A DNA stretch of 64,000 nt from Acridotheres tristis (GCA_037013685.1 CM072896.1:10791444-10855443), one strand, 5' to 3'. Positions 12,533 through 24,823 are shown, numbered from the stretch's first letter. The notes: generated by a model not told the origin, from the sequence alone. A program made the numbers and translations.

Positions 12533-15500
12533 CTGCATGTAAAAAATTAAAAGTGAGATCATTCTGAAAAGAGCACAGCTTGCTTTTATTGCCTATTCTT
12601 TCTCTGGTGATTTTAGAATGCACTGAGGTAAGTGTCTAGAGTAAAGGGTCCTTAAGGAAAAGAAGTGCAAGAAATGTTTTCTCTTTTCTGTGATTGGCAT
12701 GCCTACAGTTTTAAAATGGCACATTCTCAATTAAAGTAACTTCACCAGTGCAGGAACAAAGTTTAAACTTTCCTACTTCATTAAGTAGATTCAAAAGTGA
12801 AGACGGAGGCCTTATTAAACATGAACCGTCACTTGTACTAAAGCCAATAAGGTCACCTGAAGCCCTGTCACCAAAATAACTGTTTTATTTTTCTGCTTTT
12901 ATATTTCACTTTCTGTTCTAATGTGAAACACTCCTCCTGTGAACTGACCTATTTACTTCGGTATAATTTTGCTTTTTTGGATGCAGCTAGAAAAGCAGTC
13001 TGTTCAGAGTGCTGTGTGTTCACAACCCACCGTTTCTCAAAATGTTTTGAGACTCTCAAAATGGTTTTAACTGCATATAAAATTGGAAATTGAGATATAA
13101 ACTTCAGACAGATTTAGGAAATGCTGGGGCATTTAGGCTGGCCTTACACTGTCATCACAGGTATTAAAAGCCCTTTCTACTACAAGGACAAAATCTTTAT
13201 CCTTGGAAAAGCAACCCATCTATGAGATACAGTCTTTAAAAAACAACTCACTGGTGTGTCTTCCATGACCTCTCCAAGCTTATGCCAATTTTCTTGTTAG
13301 GTTGTTTTCCAATACTTATTTTCTTATACCTGAACCAGGAAGCTTGGAAGCTTTACAGGTCTTGAGTTTGTACATAGAATTTTCAGTCGGTAATCTAATG
13401 CTTTGTGCTGGGTGTAATTGCCAGTTATATGCAGCATTTCCTCTGTGGCTCATACCTCATTACTTGTAAAACCTATTGTTTATACACCTTTATTTATTTC
13501 AGCATAATCACATTAAGAGGGAAAATAAGATGTGTTGTTATAATTTTAACCGGTACAATTACATTGCTGCTGCCTAAACTGGCACAGCTTGGTGTCATAC
13601 CAAGCTACTACCAGCAAGCTGTAATTACTGACTCATAACTGAATTCCAATTTATGGCACAGGATCAAAAGTTGCATTTATTGATAGCTCTGCATTTCTTC
13701 TCCCATGTGCTGTGGCCAAATACTGGATGTTAGAAAAGAAGGTAACTTATTTTCCTTTCCCAGCAAGTTTCCAAACTGAAAAATTTACAGTCCAGTATTT
13801 CTCCAGTTTAGTTTCTAGCAGCCTGCAGTCACTGAGACAGAAAATCCCTACACTTCTACACTGCTATTAACAGCTATTTGAGGATTTTCTTTCAGGCACT
13901 TGACACGACTCCCTTCTGAACTTGCGTAAACTTTTGGCATGAACAAAATCAAATATTACAATTTGCATAGACTGATACAGAACCATTCCTTTTGTCATCA
14001 CCTGGTATCTTCTGTTAATGACACAATAATAAGCACCTGTGTGCAGCTGTTTTCTATGCATGCTCACTGTATCACTGGTGATTTTTGAGACACCTGGGAA
14101 TCCACTGTCCTCTCCTTTCTAGGCCAGAGCCCATCTGTTCTTCTGTCAAAGCCTTTCCATAGCCTCAGTCCTTGTTGCTGCCCTCCTGTGTCTCTCCTAG
14201 TTAAGCCATACTTTTTCCAGGAATATGAGTTTGTAGTATTCCAGATAGAAAGCACTATATGCACCTAGTTTTACACTGCAGTCCTTACTGTTTTTTCTAG
14301 TAATTCCCAGCATGATTTCAGTTGTTATTGAGAAATCAACTTCTCTCAGAATGACCTATTGGACTGCCATGTTATTATTCAGTACTACAAGCCAGGTCCA
14401 GAGGCTATTAATACTGTGTATACAAAATTTGGGTACACTTCCTGTCCCTTTGCCACGGTAAGTACAAATTTGATCACCAGTGATTTTAATCTGGATTTCC
14501 TGCTGCTTTCTGTATCTACAATGCTGTACAAAATCTTCTGCATTTCCCCTTAGAGATGTTCTGATTTTCCAAGTTTCTGATGCATCTAGTGTGTCTGAAT
14601 GCTTGTTTAAAACAAGGTATTCTGGTTACTTTTTCTTTTTCCTAGGACCAACAGCATTTATACAGAAGTACCATGTACACTAAATACATTTTTCCTGTTT
14701 AAATGGGACTTACTTATTCAGGTGCATCATCTTTAAAATTAGTTCTTAATTACTTCCTTTTCACCTGAAGACTTTGCTTTTCCTACTCCAACTTCAGAAA
14801 TGCCATTCCCAGCATGCTGCTTGGCACCCATCTACCTTCTCAAACTCTAAACAGAATTTGTCCAATAACTTCTCTTTTTTTTAAATGTGTGAGACATTTC
14901 ACTCTGTTTTGGCTGTTCTTGGACAGGAAAAAGCTCTGAGGACACAAACCTATTTTCCTTCTAATGCTAAATCACCCTTATATGTACGACATTTCCAAGC
15001 AATTACTTTCCTTTAGAAGTTCATCTGTAAATACAATTTTGAGTAGCTAATGCTGTGAGCTTAGCTCTTCATTAGACTTACTAACACCAGTACCTTGTAT
15101 AAATGTTACTTGGCAAAGAAAGGAAAATGGAAGCCCTTTAAAAAGTGGCTTTCAATCTGAAATCAAGTGCAGAGCAAGCACTCAAGCTGACCATTGATGT
15201 AGTCAGGCAGCAGAAATACCTTCCACTAAACTACAGACTGAGAATTCTCCAAACCAAGTCTAAGTGCCTTATTTAGCAGATCAGTGTAACAGTGGTTAAA
15301 ACAGCACTTTCTGGCACTGTTTACCTATTGCTGCTGCCACTGATTTGTTGCACAAATAATAACCACAGTGGAAAGCTGGCTTAATTTGGGTTGCACACTT
15401 AATGACCTCCAGGTGACATACTACCAAAGCTGAGTTATATAAATTAAAGTATCAACAACTTCAATTTGGCATGCTCATTTTTAGTAGGAGTGTTGCCACA

Positions 15501-16615
15501 CGGTTGGAGAGTGTAGAAGCATGATACACTGCTCTGGATCCTAAAATGCCAGATTAATTTCTGACAAATCAAAGCAGTATGAAATTGTTCAACTTTTTAA
15601 CAATTCAAATCTAAATGTAGAGTCCTGTTTAGAAAAGCAGGAAGACCTCTACAGTGTGACTACAGAATAAGGGTATAATTATGCTAAACCAAAAATAATC
15701 CTAAAATTCCCAACTTGATGAGCTGCAGTGCTCATGAGAGAATTCCACAAGTTTTGCCACAGAAGATATTGAACTTCAGTCTAATTTTCTACAAAAAGTC
15801 AACTTTTTAATAGTATTGCTGTTTTGCATGCTGGTGCATGGGTTACTAGAGCCTGTCTATTTTTGCTGTGTGATTGACTTGAAATTCAGTACAGGATTTG
15901 CATACCACTGAGTGAAATCTGTAATCTACAGTATTAGAGCAAAGCCAGCTATTTTCAGCTAATAAACTGATTGTGAGCCTGTTACCAGTTAATGTAACAG
16001 CACCTCAAACTTCAGCCATATTTTCATAGGATGAACAGCACAAGCAACCACAATTATGTAACTGGAAGATTTTTCAGATTAATGTGAATGCAACTGCAGC
16101 AGTTTGCTCATGAAGACAGTATTAAAAATTTCTGTATCTTTTCCTTCAAAAAACTTTTTGCATTATAAAACACTTTCAAAGCTGTTATCATCACTTGGAG
16201 TATGCTACTTTTGTGTCACATGGATAACCTTGTGTTTCTGACTGTGTACATTTTTGTGGCATACTAAGAGTAAGAATTCACATGGCTGCTTTAAAAGGTA
16301 GAGCTGTCCTAGTAGATAGTTTAATTCAATTATTTCTCCCGTGCAGGGAATGCTCTTTGAAATCAGTCAGCCTGAAGTGCCTTTTACAACAGTGAAAGTC
16401 AGCCTGTTTTAACTAGAGATTGTAAGGCAGTGTTATTATTTACCACAGTTGCATTAAATATTTAAACACACAAGAAACCCCCTGCAGTGACAATTGCAAA
16501 TGTAAATACAATAATTACTTCTAGTAAACTAGAAAAATTTCCCTCACTTGTTTGAGGAAAAGTTACAGTCCACAAGGAAAATAAAATTATAAAAATGAAT
16601 TCCATAAAGACTCAC
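12533..16615 (-). other. TFDP2: TFDP2 intron
   Basis: 4.1 kb, phase 2, donor GATAA|gtgagt at 16614-16615. It carries a decayed CR1-like fragment at about 14150-14455. The remainder is AT-rich with no recognised element. Confidence 0.85.
14150..14455 (-). mobile_element. ancient CR1/L3-type LINE fragment
   Basis: On the plus strand the order of blocks follows the complement of the CR1 reverse-transcriptase 3' region as I know it: a gttgctgccct block, gtattccagat, cttactgttttttct, taattcccagcat, tgttattgag, then gtgtatacaaaatttgggt. Each block is diverged but in the right order over about 300 bp, which suggests an old insertion. Orientation is minus. There are no intact ends or target-site duplication. 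Confidence 0.5.
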
Positions 16616-16767
16616 TTATCACTTGATATGCTGCAGTCTATAATTGTTCTTTTGCTAGTGTTGACTATTAAGAAAGGCAGCTGTATTGTGGAGGTGAACG
16701 ATGGAGGGCCTTGATTTTGCTGTTCATTTTGCTGATTTCTTTGTACCAAGTTTTTAAATGCTATTTG
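16616..16767 (-). CDS. TFDP2: TFDP2 coding exon 9, dimerisation domain N-terminal half
   Basis: This 152-nt exon encodes residues 245-294 plus two bases of Lys295. It begins [19 protein letters not shown] and ends [10 protein letters not shown]. The acceptor is gttttacag after a long pyrimidine tract; the donor is gtgagt. [11 protein letters not shown] finishes the coiled coil, the Q/N-rich stretch is a linker, and [12 protein letters not shown] with IIDCSIS form the start of the globular DP dimerisation fold. It pairs with E2F subunits. Confidence 0.97.
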
Positions 16768-18387
16768 CTGTAAAACAAAAGAAAGAAAAAATGATCACTG
16801 ACGATAAATAAGCAGACATCAGTGTTTCCAGGAAATGAAACCTCATAGGTCTTATTTACCAACTCTCAATACCTTCAGTAATTTTTTGTCAAAAAGTTAG
16901 TTGTGGCCTTTCTCTTGGCACTAGTGAAGTTCACCAGCACCAGAAGTTAAACTCAATTTTTGCACACATATACTATTGACTCTGTCCCCCCCTTGCACTC
17001 CCTGCAGAAGAAACAAGAAAGGAGCAATAAGGCTTGCTGGAGAATGCTTCCCCAGTCCCTTTGAAAAGGCTCTGGAGTCAGAGGTCTTCTCTGGTCCTTT
17101 TTATGTGTAATTATCTCAGGGTAGGAGATAGTTACACTGAAACAAAAATTCCACTACTTCCTATATCTGTATTTTTATTCTCTTGCCCTTCTCATCCATC
17201 ACCTTCTCTCTCTCAAAAGAATTAGTTTGGAAATTCTCCTCTGGAAGTTATTAAGCAGGTGCTGGTTTCTTATATCTGACTACACATGTATGAAAATGTG
17301 TAGGTTTAGGATATGTTATTTGAGGGGATGGAAGTCAGTGTACTTACCCACCTGAGGCATTGCTTATTCCATTTAAGGGGAAAAAGATGGATAGCCAGAA
17401 TCCCAAAGGACTGGTAAACCCTTTGGCAATCAATACAATCAGGGCAATAATGACAGTTGTGGAGAGTAAGAGAGTCAACTCTGTCAATATTTGGACTAAA
17501 AGCTAAGAAGGCCTGAGTTGCCTTATTTTCACCAGTGTAATTTTATGTTACTGTTGGAGAAACTGCTGATGTACTGGGTCAGACATAGATAATCCCAATT
17601 GTACCCTAAGTAGAGAAAACAGCTTTTGGTGACGAACAGAGAAGAAGCATCAGATATTTGAAAGTTTCAGTGAATATCAAGTACATGAAAATTTTATCAG
17701 TGTAGTTGAAGCAGGAACAAATACACCCTTATTGCCTGTAATCTCAGAAAATTGTTTGATTACATTTAAATGACTAGAAGTCTGCACAGAATAAAATGCT
17801 AAGGAATGCTCGTAACTATATTTATAAAATGTTACTTTATAAACAAGATGCATTTGAAATATATTTCAGCAATTAAAGCCAAAAAGTCATCTCAAAGGTA
17901 TGTGACAAAAAGTAAAGGTGTTGGATTTGCCAGCCTTCCACTCTTATGATCCAGTAATGTCTATATCCCCCAAAACGACTCTGCACATATTTCTACAAGT
18001 TTTGTTGTGAACTTCATAGATTAGGTCAAAGAGAAAATTTGAAGAATGACTCAGGGTAGCTCTGGGGGAACTTAGAATCAACAAAGGGGACTTGTGAGTT
18101 GTTCCCATTCCCACTGAGGTTGGTAAAGCTTCAGCAGAACACTTAGGAAAGCTTGTGGCACACAGATGGAGTGTGCTGGTTTACAGCAGGCAAAACTGAA
18201 CCACAAAGTGTTGGCAAGAGGTCCCCCTACCAGAATCCAGAAAGGCCACAGGGCTCAAACTTTTCTCCTCAGTATGTCACAGCTGTTAGCTAAATCTAAA
18301 ATTAAGAAAGAACTTCAGAAGGTCTAACATGCTGGATTTGCACTTGATATTTTCATTTATGGGGAAAAAAACTGAAATCAAATATAC
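16768..18387 (-). other. TFDP2: TFDP2 intron
   Basis: 1.6 kb, phase 0, donor CTGCAG|gtatat at 18386-18387. AT-rich with nothing else recognised. Confidence 0.85.
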
Positions 18388-18456
18388 CTGCAGTAGAAGT
18401 TCTTGCAGTTGGGCTCTCTTCTGTTTTATCCTTTCAATCCGCTTCTGTTTTTCTAT
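18388..18456 (-). CDS. TFDP2: TFDP2 coding exon 8, coiled-coil dimerisation helix
   Basis: A 69-nt symmetric exon (phase 0-0) encoding residues 222-244, IEKQKRIERIKQKR followed by AQLQELLLQ. It is a charged amphipathic helix that continues the DNA-binding domain into the coiled coil used for pairing with E2F. The acceptor is cttttaag and the donor CTGCAG|gtatat. The paralogue DP-1 has Q-S-Q-L-Q-E-L-I at the matching place, so A-Q-L-Q-E-L-L-L supports DP-2. Confidence 0.96.
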
Positions 18457-20576
18457 CTTAAAAGATAAATGTAAATACACGAAGATACTCAGTTACCTTG
18501 TCCATTCCTTTGTGCCAAACCCAACAGGCTTTCTTTGTAAATGGGGGCAAATTGCATCGGCATAAGAGTTTCTCTGTTAAACAGGTCTGGCAGACTGGAA
18601 TGTCTTTCTTTGTCAACAATTTTAACTCCAGTAAGGATTTAATTATTACAAGAGACTATTATGTCCCCTCCCATTCTGCCTCTTCTGTCTTGCACTGAGT
18701 GCCATTTGGCACCAAATCAAACACTTGCTCAAGGGGATGCTTTGGGGTTTTTTTCCCCTTCTGCCCTCCACTCTTTTGGAATTGTGCATGTCCCACTGTT
18801 CTCCTAGCTGCAAGCTACTAGACGTAAATATATGGAGGCTGGGCTTATGATCACCTCTATCCTACCAGTGACCTCCACTTTTTGTTTGAGACCTGATTAA
18901 ACTGACAGGACTGCAGCAACAAAAAGGGGTAAGAGGTAACATTTCCTACAGAAGCACAGCTCCTGCAGCAGTTTAGTTACTGATGTGGCCAAGCTGCTGT
19001 ACCCAGGACACGCAGAGCTGGGACAGGGCAGCACTGACCCTGCAGGTACAGCAGGGTCTGGAAGTGTCCTCTGGGCCAATGCTGAAGACATGGACAGCAA
19101 TCACAGGGGCTGAAAGGGGTTTTTGCTCATCATCCTCTTGGTGCCAGCACTGCATCTCTGGCTCCCCAAAATACTAAACTCTTCAATTATCTTTTCATTC
19201 AAGCGCTGAAACTAAATGATGTGGTCTTTTAAAACTTAGCTGGCCCAAACTCCTCTATCTTATTTACAAAGTTGCTTTGTGGCAGCTCCTTCCTCACACA
19301 CTAATGTTTAAAATGCATCTTTCAAATGGCTTTCTGTGCTGAGACTCTTCAAACCAGTAAGCAGTGCAGATATCATTCAGGCATGGTTTCTTTATAACAA
19401 GCTCCTTTGCACTGATTTTTGTATTGGTAATCTTATTAGGGATTTACACTGTAAGAACAGTTGCCACTTTATACAGCTTTAAAAGCAAAATTAATTCTGA
19501 TTTTCACACTATGAAAATGCAGCTTTGTTTTGCATTCTTTTCTATTATGTCAGAGGAAGCAACATTTTTTGGAAAATATGTCTGGCTTCCATTTTGTGCA
19601 TGTGTAATTAGAGCCTGAAACAGTGAATTGCATATGATCATTGAAAATGAGACAATGAAATTAAATTTCCATATTTGTAACAATAAATCTATACTGGAGA
19701 CAATGCATTCACATTAATGCATGCAAAATGTAGATTTATCCAGAATTAAAAAAAACATCCTGGAGCATAATGATTAACACATTCATTCTCCTTGGATGGA
19801 TCTATTTTTCAAGTTGCTGCAATGACCCTGCACAAGAAGAACTGTTCTGTACTGGAGAGGCACCCACCCATCTTTTAAGACACCTAATGCCCAAGTGTCA
19901 CAAACTGAGATGTATTTGTAGACGACCATTACAGCACGCTGCAGTAAATACAGTGACTTGTGCTTTTTATTTATAGCACATTTGGCCTCAAGGACAGGCA
20001 ACATTTGTGCATATAAATTCTGGCATCCCTGCAAAAACACTGTAACTCTTAGCCTGCTGAAAATATAATGGAAATCTGCTGAAAAAATAATGGAAATAAC
20101 TGATAAATAAAACTTCTTTTTGCTTTCTCTGGCAGTTCATAACTAGTATTTGACATTCCAGCAGGAATTATTTTTCAATTCAATTTCCTTTGAATTATAT
20201 TTCCAAGTACAGACATTAATAGAGAATTGATCTAATTTTAAATGTAAACTATTTTGTGATCATAACTGAACTATAAATTCTTTTGACTTTCTTCTAGTTA
20301 ATTCAAAGTACTACAGACTTTAATCTTAAAAATAATCCCTGATGTAATCAATGTCCATTTTTGAGCTTGGCTTTTAAAAAAAATAAATGTAATGTATACT
20401 AAATGAAACTGAAGTAAGCACACACAAACATATTTTTTCAGCTTACTCCAATATCAGAATTTGCATTTTCATAGTGCACAAGCATCAAAAACAATCAGCT
20501 TCAAATTGAGAAAGAAGAGCAAATCCATTATCACAACATGTGAACAAAACGGAATTTCCCATGTACCTCCCTTTAC
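18457..20576 (-). other. TFDP2: TFDP2 intron with a possible conserved non-coding block
   Basis: 2.1 kb, phase 0, donor CTAGAG|gtaaag at 20575-20576. There is a GC-richer patch at about 18970-19170. From about 19360 to 19790 it is AT-rich and dense in homeodomain/POU-like words (ATTAAT, ATGCAAAAT, TTGCATAT). Confidence 0.8.
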
Positions 20577-20720
20577 CTCTAGATTCTGACATTCCTGAGC
20601 TGAGTTTGTAGGAAGGCCAATCCATCGAATTTCCTTCTTCTCCTTTGAAATGATGTTCATTGCCATCAGGACATTGAGGGCATCATAAACTCTCCGTCTA
20701 ATATTTTTCTGATCATAAGC
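20577..20720 (-). CDS. TFDP2: TFDP2 coding exon 7, DNA-binding recognition helix
   Basis: A 144-nt symmetric exon encoding residues 174-221, [18 protein letters not shown] through SAQECQNLE. It carries the RRRVYD motif (181-186) of the E2F/DP winged helix, which contacts the invariant CGC core of E2F sites, and the strand region KEIRWIGLP. The acceptor is a tandem ttagcag: use of the distal cag gives the start at 20720, use of tag adds CAG (Gln) and moves the start to 20723. The donor is GAG|gtaaag. Confidence 0.98.
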
Positions 20721-21223
20721 CTGCTAAGAAAACAATACAACACTAATTAAAACAAAATAATTGAATTTGAAAAGGAAAGCAATTGAACACATCCTCCATA
20801 GACATGGAGAAGACCAAATGCCAAAATGGCAGTTCTGGTCAGAGCGGTGTTAAACCACAATCCTTGGATACCACATGAGCATGCTTGGTTGCAAATGGAA
20901 GCTTCAGGCCTTCCTGAAGGATCTCTGCAGGAAATTCCATCATGGCAAGTCTGGCACAGTTGAAAAGCCTGACAAGAACACATATACAAGAGTAGCCTTT
21001 TCTTAAACTTAGTTATTTTGGTGGTTTCCTCTACTTTATTTATAATTCAGAGGCAATTCAATTTTTCATCTTAATTCTCTATTTTTAGATTTCAAAGGGT
21101 AAGTCTTTATATTTGAGAACTAGTTAAGCAAAGGAGAGTATGGACTGTGACAGGACAGAATTCTATGATAAAACAGACAAATCTGCATATTGGTATAACA
21201 CAATTCAACACATATTTGCTTAC
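20721..21223 (-). other. TFDP2: TFDP2 intron, short
   Basis: 503 bp, phase 0, donor GATTCA|gtaagc at 21222-21223, splitting the winged-helix domain. No other feature is seen. Confidence 0.9.
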
Positions 21224-21386
21224 TGAATCTGTTGCTAGGTGGCTGTTAGAATTTGTGAATTCTGATACGAGCTCATCAGCGACTTCGTTGTATGAAGTTG
21301 TTCCTTTACGTTGAACTTTTTCACAAACTTTCATTGAAAAATGCCTCAGACCCTTCCCATTTTTATCTCCTTTCTTGCTTCTCTTA
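21224..21386 (-). CDS. TFDP2: TFDP2 coding exon 6, winged-helix DNA-binding domain start
   Basis: This 163-nt exon encodes residues 119 (completed) to 173: [37 protein letters not shown], then [17 protein letters not shown]. It has the basic NLS cluster KRSKK at its start and the first helices of the winged helix. SEFTNSN is diagnostic of DP-2. The first base T completes either Ser (after the E exon, AG|T) or Gly (after the preceding exon, GG|T), so skipping of exon 5 keeps the frame. The acceptor is ttttcag and the donor gtaagc. Confidence 0.98.
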
Positions 21387-22463
21387 CTGAAAAGAGAAAA
21401 GTATTATTTTAATACACTGAATGTAACTTTGTCACACAGCAAAAGGTCTACCTTTTGCAACAGAAATCTGGACTATCTAAACTTTTGCATCAGTTTCTTG
21501 TTTTTTACAAGTTGACAAAAAAGTGCAAGCCCCTTCCCCTTCCTTCAAATGCCCAATTGACAGCATTTGAACACATGCTGCCAGGAAGATGCTTAAAATG
21601 GATTTGCAATTTGTCTCCACGTAGTCTCACAAAATAACAACCAAAAAAAGAGGAAAATCTCTCAGGGTGCTTATGTGTCTGGAAGCCAGGCTTATGGGGA
21701 TCTCTCATGTGTGTGCCTAAAATAGAAAAACTCAGACATCCCTATTTAAAATACAGCAAGACCAATAAACTTGGTCATTAGGGGAATTAAGGTGTGTCCA
21801 TCATAGAATATATCCATATACATACATCATAGCATGTATATGTATATATACATCTATTCTATGATGTGTCCATCACAGAATAGATACAAGAATCTCTTTT
21901 GTAGAGTAAGTACATATTCATTGGGTTTTAAGGTGCCAAATTAAGAACTGGCAAACTGTCAGGATCATTTCCCATTGCCCTTCTTCCAGAAAAGCAAGAG
22001 CTTAGGTAATGGTAATAGAAAAAACCAGGAGCAGTTGTTTTTATCACACAAACTAGATCTGGATGTGTAATTCAATAGAAGCCTTTAAAAAGTTCAGCTG
22101 TGTTGGTTTTGGTTTTGGTTTTTTTTTTTTTCCTTAATCTCATGGTTTAATTTGACAATGTGTTCCAGGGAGAGCTGTTATTCTACAAAAAAAATGGCTC
22201 CCGTCAGCAGTAAAAAGCTAAAGAAACTATTAAAGAAAACAAGGATGGTTTTCAAAATTGTGAATGTACTTAAAAACAAAACAAATATAGGTAAAAGAAA
22301 CAAAAAGGAACACCAGCAGACTGAAAAAAACCCCAATACAGCTTTGATGTGAAGGAGTGAAAACTGCTGAAAGCAGGAACTGGACAGCTGTCTTTCTGAA
22401 AGGCAAATCTGAAGTAAACCAGGTATGACTCTATACATAAAATACACATTCAGTAACACTCAC
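21387..22463 (-). other. TFDP2: TFDP2 intron with AT-rich hairpin
   Basis: 1.08 kb, phase 2. It contains the repeat/hairpin structure at 21794-21882 and a (TTGG/T)-rich tract ending in 13 T at about 22101-22131. Confidence 0.85.
21794..21882. repeat. direct repeats and imperfect hairpin
   Basis: A 17-bp direct repeat with one mismatch (gtgtccatcatagaata at 21794-21810 and gtgtccatcacagaata at 21866-21882) flanks an AT-rich centre. A perfect 12-bp inverted repeat, catcatagaata at 21799-21810 against tattctatgatg at 21855-21866, can close a stem over it. No known element is recognised. Confidence 0.8.
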
Positions 22464-22511
22464 CTTTCTGAAAAATCTGACTCTATAATTTCTTGAGTCC
22501 GTTTTCGCTCC
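22464..22511 (-). CDS. TFDP2: TFDP2 coding exon 5, alternatively spliced E exon
   Basis: A 48-nt exon in phase 2-2, adding exactly 16 residues (ERKRTQEIIESDFSES region, residues 104-119). Mouse DP-3 is known to have an alternatively spliced 16-residue E region that supplies the first basic cluster of a bipartite nuclear localisation signal; here RKR at 105-107 and KRSKK at 120-124 fit that. The acceptor is tgtcttag|G and the donor AAAG|gtgagt. Skipping it joins GG to T and gives WVPG-KRSKK in frame. The E-minus protein would be 425 residues. I infer alternative use by homology; the sequence shows the exon and the phase compatibility. Confidence 0.93.
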
Positions 22512-24823
22512 CTAAGACAAGACAATTCAAACTTAAGTTGAAAATAACATTATATCTGTAGACCAACTAAAATCACTGTATATGGGGCCTAGCTGGTTCT
22601 AGTGTTTGCTCTTACATGTTTACTGAAAGGGAAAAATACAATACACAGAGCTAGATAAAATTTGAGGAAAGGTAGTTAGGACTTGTGGAGGAAGTAGTCG
22701 GAGCTCAGTGCCAGACAAATTCTATTCCCAATTTTATCATGTTTTGCCCATAGGAATTGAGGGAAGTCACTTCACCTGGAACTACAGGAAGTGCTGGTGA
22801 GCTAGCAGCAAGGCTAAAAAGGAGAAGCTGGTCTCCTTTGAAAATGCCTATTTAAAATTCCTCCACGTGAAAGAAAAATGTCTTTAAACGGTGCATAAGA
22901 CATATCCTATATTTTCAAGCCAGTGAACGTTCAGGAATCTTTAAATGAAACCCCAAGCTAAAACACTGGTCCTGTTAGAGCTGATGCATACAGAGCTGAA
23001 GACAGACTCTGCAGAAGCAGCTGCCATGAATTTTGAACAGCAGCAGCAGTCTGCAATCACTGGCCATTCCTTATCATCCTGTTTATTCCCCACAGCAAGC
23101 ACGAGCTGCTTTCCAGACCTGCCTTTTCCTGCTGCAGCGACCCAGGCAGTGCCCAAGAGCTGTGCTGAGCTGGGAAATGTTGTCTCCCCGTGCTTTCCAA
23201 AGCAGGGCTCCCAGCACAGACTTACACAACTGCTGGGGAAGAAACTGAATAAAAATGATGGGTTTGAAAATCTGTGCTTGAAAGCCAGCACACTTTGGTT
23301 ATGTGATCCAGAATGCACAACCAGGCCTCTCCCTGGGCAGCACCACGGGCATTTCTGTCCATGGTGCTTACCTGGGGGCTGAGCAGCCGGGACCGGGGGC
23401 TGCCCTGGGCACGGGCCTGGAGCCACAGTGGGGGAGAGCTGTGCCCTGCTCTGCACACCAGGCTGCCAGACCTGTGCCAACCCCTGCCAGTGAACGTGCT
23501 CCTCTCAGTTTGGAAAGAATTTGGAGTCTGTGGAGAAAACAATGGGTAAAGCAAGCAGTATCCTGAAGTGTCTTCAGCAAGGGCTCGCTACATCAGTTCA
23601 GGAACACCACAGATCCTTCCTTAGCTCTGCTCCTCAAATGAAAACATGGCCTATTGTGTGGACTTGTGCACGGATCACTATTGACTAGTCTGTCTGGAGT
23701 CATCTCGAGCCTTTTTATGGATGAAGCAAAAGATAAAACTCATTGGAAATCCTGTGTCTCTACTTGGACAGCACACAAACAGAAGGATGGTGCTTCTTGG
23801 TGGTGGTGGTTGATGCAGTGCCACGAGGCTGCTCTGGGAATCCCCACCACTGGATGGCACTTTGGAAAGCGAGGCGTGTTGATTCTTTGGTTTAGCAAGC
23901 TGTGACCACACAGTAGAGTTTGCCCCTCTTCTGGGTGCTGAAAGAATGTCTGCCTTACCTCCAAATTTCACAAAATTTGCAGAATAAAAATAATCTTTGA
24001 CAACTCCTCTCTCCAATAAAATCAGAACTGGGCAAGCAGTTTATTGACTCTCTGGGGGGAATACAGTAATTGGGAAGTACAACTTATGACAGACCTTGCT
24101 TACAGAGTAAAATGGAGAAAGTCAAGGTACAAACGTTGTACTCTCATTTCTGTTCTTTCCTAGATGCTCCATTTCCCACCTCTGTTGTTGAAAAGGTAAT
24201 ACTGACATTCACCACTGATTACAAAAATTAATCTAGATGCAGAAATATATTACTTTTTCAGAGGCTCAGCAGTACTGATATTAAAACAAAATGCCAAGAA
24301 ACACTGTAAAGACCAGATTTATTCAGAAGAGAGAAAGTCATGTTTGGCTGGAGCACCTCAGAACCCCATGAAACCTGCTGTTAATATAGAATAGTAATAA
24401 AAATACCTTACAGATTATATACAAAGTTTCCTATTAGAGTTTATTCTTAAACGCCTGTTGAAGTATTTTTGACAGTCTCTCTCCCTGTAGGCACCTGCTG
24501 CTGTGCTCAATAGCAGTGCTACATGAATATACCTTATGGAAAAAGCAAAGGCTTCTTTTAACAGGAGTCATTGTGACTCTCCATTTTCACAGACACTGTC
24601 AGAAACCACAATTAAAGCAGACAGTGAAGTGACTGGTGCTTGTAACTTGTGTTCATATGCTCCAAACATCAGAAGTGCCTCCCAATCTGAAAAGCACATG
24701 CCATACTCCATTTAGTTGTGCAAGAACTAGAATGTGTAAGTCAGCATATAGATCCAACAGTATAAATAATGGAAAAGATCAGAACAGATGCTCAGACATG
24801 TTTAAATGAGACAAAAGCCTTAC
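22512..24823 (-). other. TFDP2: TFDP2 intron
   Basis: 2.3 kb, phase 2, donor CCAGG|gtaagg at 24822-24823. A GC-rich stretch at about 22940-23560 with several overlapping open frames on both strands has no recognised coding homology and low CpG content. Confidence 0.85.

Noticed and set aside
22101..22131. TTGGTT-rich tract ending in 13 T, considered as the tail of a retrocopy
   Set aside because: No element or cDNA body could be recognised on the adjacent side; left as simple sequence.
22941..23580. 179- and 145-codon open frames on opposite strands
   Set aside because: Mutually overlapping frames in one GC-rich patch with no recognised homology; shadow frames.
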